In this document: one piece after another, positions 14,959-15,056 of the stretch
Position numbering within the stretch: the stretch's first letter is position 1
Layout of the letters: every line of letters starts with the position of its first letter
Origin: Paludibacteraceae bacterium
GTDB lineage: Bacteria > Bacteroidota > Bacteroidia > Bacteroidales > Paludibacteraceae
Assembly (NCBI GenBank): GCA_016292775.1
Contig: JAEDFN010000045.1
Coordinates: 1 to 15,056, forward strand
DNA length: 15,056 bases
Direction: 5' to 3'
The notes under the pieces: generated by a model
What the model was told of the DNA's origin: nothing
Seen by the model: the letters and a program-made list of their open reading frames with translations, nothing else
Databases searched by the model: none
Position numbers and translations under genes: made by a program

Positions 14959-14967
14959 CAATAAAAT

Positions 14968-15002
14968 AAAAAAGCAATTACTAAAAAGTAATTGCTTTTT
15001 TT
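14968..15002. terminator. Bidirectional intrinsic terminator between rlmN and tRNA
   Basis: A perfect 14-bp stem (14968-14981 with 14988-15001), including an 8-bp GCAATTAC core, and a 6-nt loop are flanked by A and T runs, so it works on both strands. It can end rlmN on the plus strand and the tRNA on the minus strand, whose 3' end is 2 bp away. Confidence 0.9.
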
Positions 15003-15003
15003 G

Positions 15004-15056
15004 TAGCGGGATCGAGAATTGAACTCGAGACCTCCGGGTTATGAATCCGACGCTCT
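15004..15056 (-). tRNA. Partial tRNA with anticodon CAU (probably elongator tRNA-Met)
   Basis: The last 53 nt of a tRNA (about positions 21-73) are visible on the minus strand. They comprise the D-stem 3' arm GAGC, anticodon loop TTCATAA (anticodon CAT), variable AGGTC, T stem TCGAG/CTCGA with loop TTCAATT, acceptor 3' arm TCCCGCT and discriminator A; CCA is not encoded. The anticodon stem (TCGGA/CCCGG) lacks the GGG:CCC run of initiator tRNA because pair 31-39 is A-C, so elongator Met is favoured. tRNA-Ile with lysidine at C34 cannot be excluded without the 5' half. Confidence 0.85.

Overview
The window looks like chromosomal DNA from a low-GC member of the Bacteroidota, most likely order Bacteroidales. 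Three things point there. The promoters follow the Bacteroidota form (TTTG or TTG, about 20 bp, then TAnnTTTG). The genes lack Shine-Dalgarno sites and have A-rich leaders instead. The gene content (DUF5063 next to a DEDDy exonuclease, a PF14905-type outer-membrane barrel, DUF2147) is typical of the phylum. I found no phage, insertion sequence, CRISPR array or conjugation gene.

Layout: (1) 1-4910 is housekeeping. ffh (SRP GTPase) converges with aspA (aspartate ammonia-lyase) on a shared bidirectional terminator. A purine-rich 0.55 kb gap separates aspA from the divergent gdhA (glutamate dehydrogenase); the pair links ammonia release from aspartate with glutamate/2-oxoglutarate interconversion. 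(2) 5120-9805 is a compact accessory operon: a TetR-type regulator, an outer-membrane TonB-receptor-like barrel (ATGA overlap), a 60-residue two-helix membrane protein and a lipoprotein with a transglutaminase-like Cys-His-Asp core. A perfect 14-bp tandem repeat overlapping a 22-bp palindrome sits at the presumed transcription start and is a strong candidate TetR operator. (3) 9806-10156 holds a degenerate repeat cluster and a tRNA-Arg(ACG) gene on the minus strand with its own promoter and terminator. (4) 10457-13616 is a second operon: DUF5063 protein, DEDDy 3'-5' exonuclease (GTG start overlapping the previous stop), RlmI-like rRNA methyltransferase (ATGA overlap) and a secreted DUF2147 protein. 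(5) 13719-15002 is rlmN behind a short leader, followed by a low-complexity 18-bp repeat tail and a bidirectional terminator. (6) A partial tRNA(CAU), probably Met, runs off the right edge on the minus strand.

The most interesting signal is the rlmN leader. A well-formed promoter is followed within about 15 bp by a 10-codon reading frame, MVLDLRLRKD. Its stop codon abuts the first arm of a hairpin that is mutually exclusive with a downstream intrinsic terminator, and only 33 bp separate that terminator from the rlmN start codon. This is the geometry of ribosome-mediated transcription attenuation. The peptide carries an Arg-Leu-Arg (+X+) motif like those that stall macrolide-bound ribosomes, and RlmN modifies A2503 in the nascent-peptide tunnel region. 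Self-sensing or drug-sensing control of rlmN is therefore a testable idea. It is inferred from sequence only.
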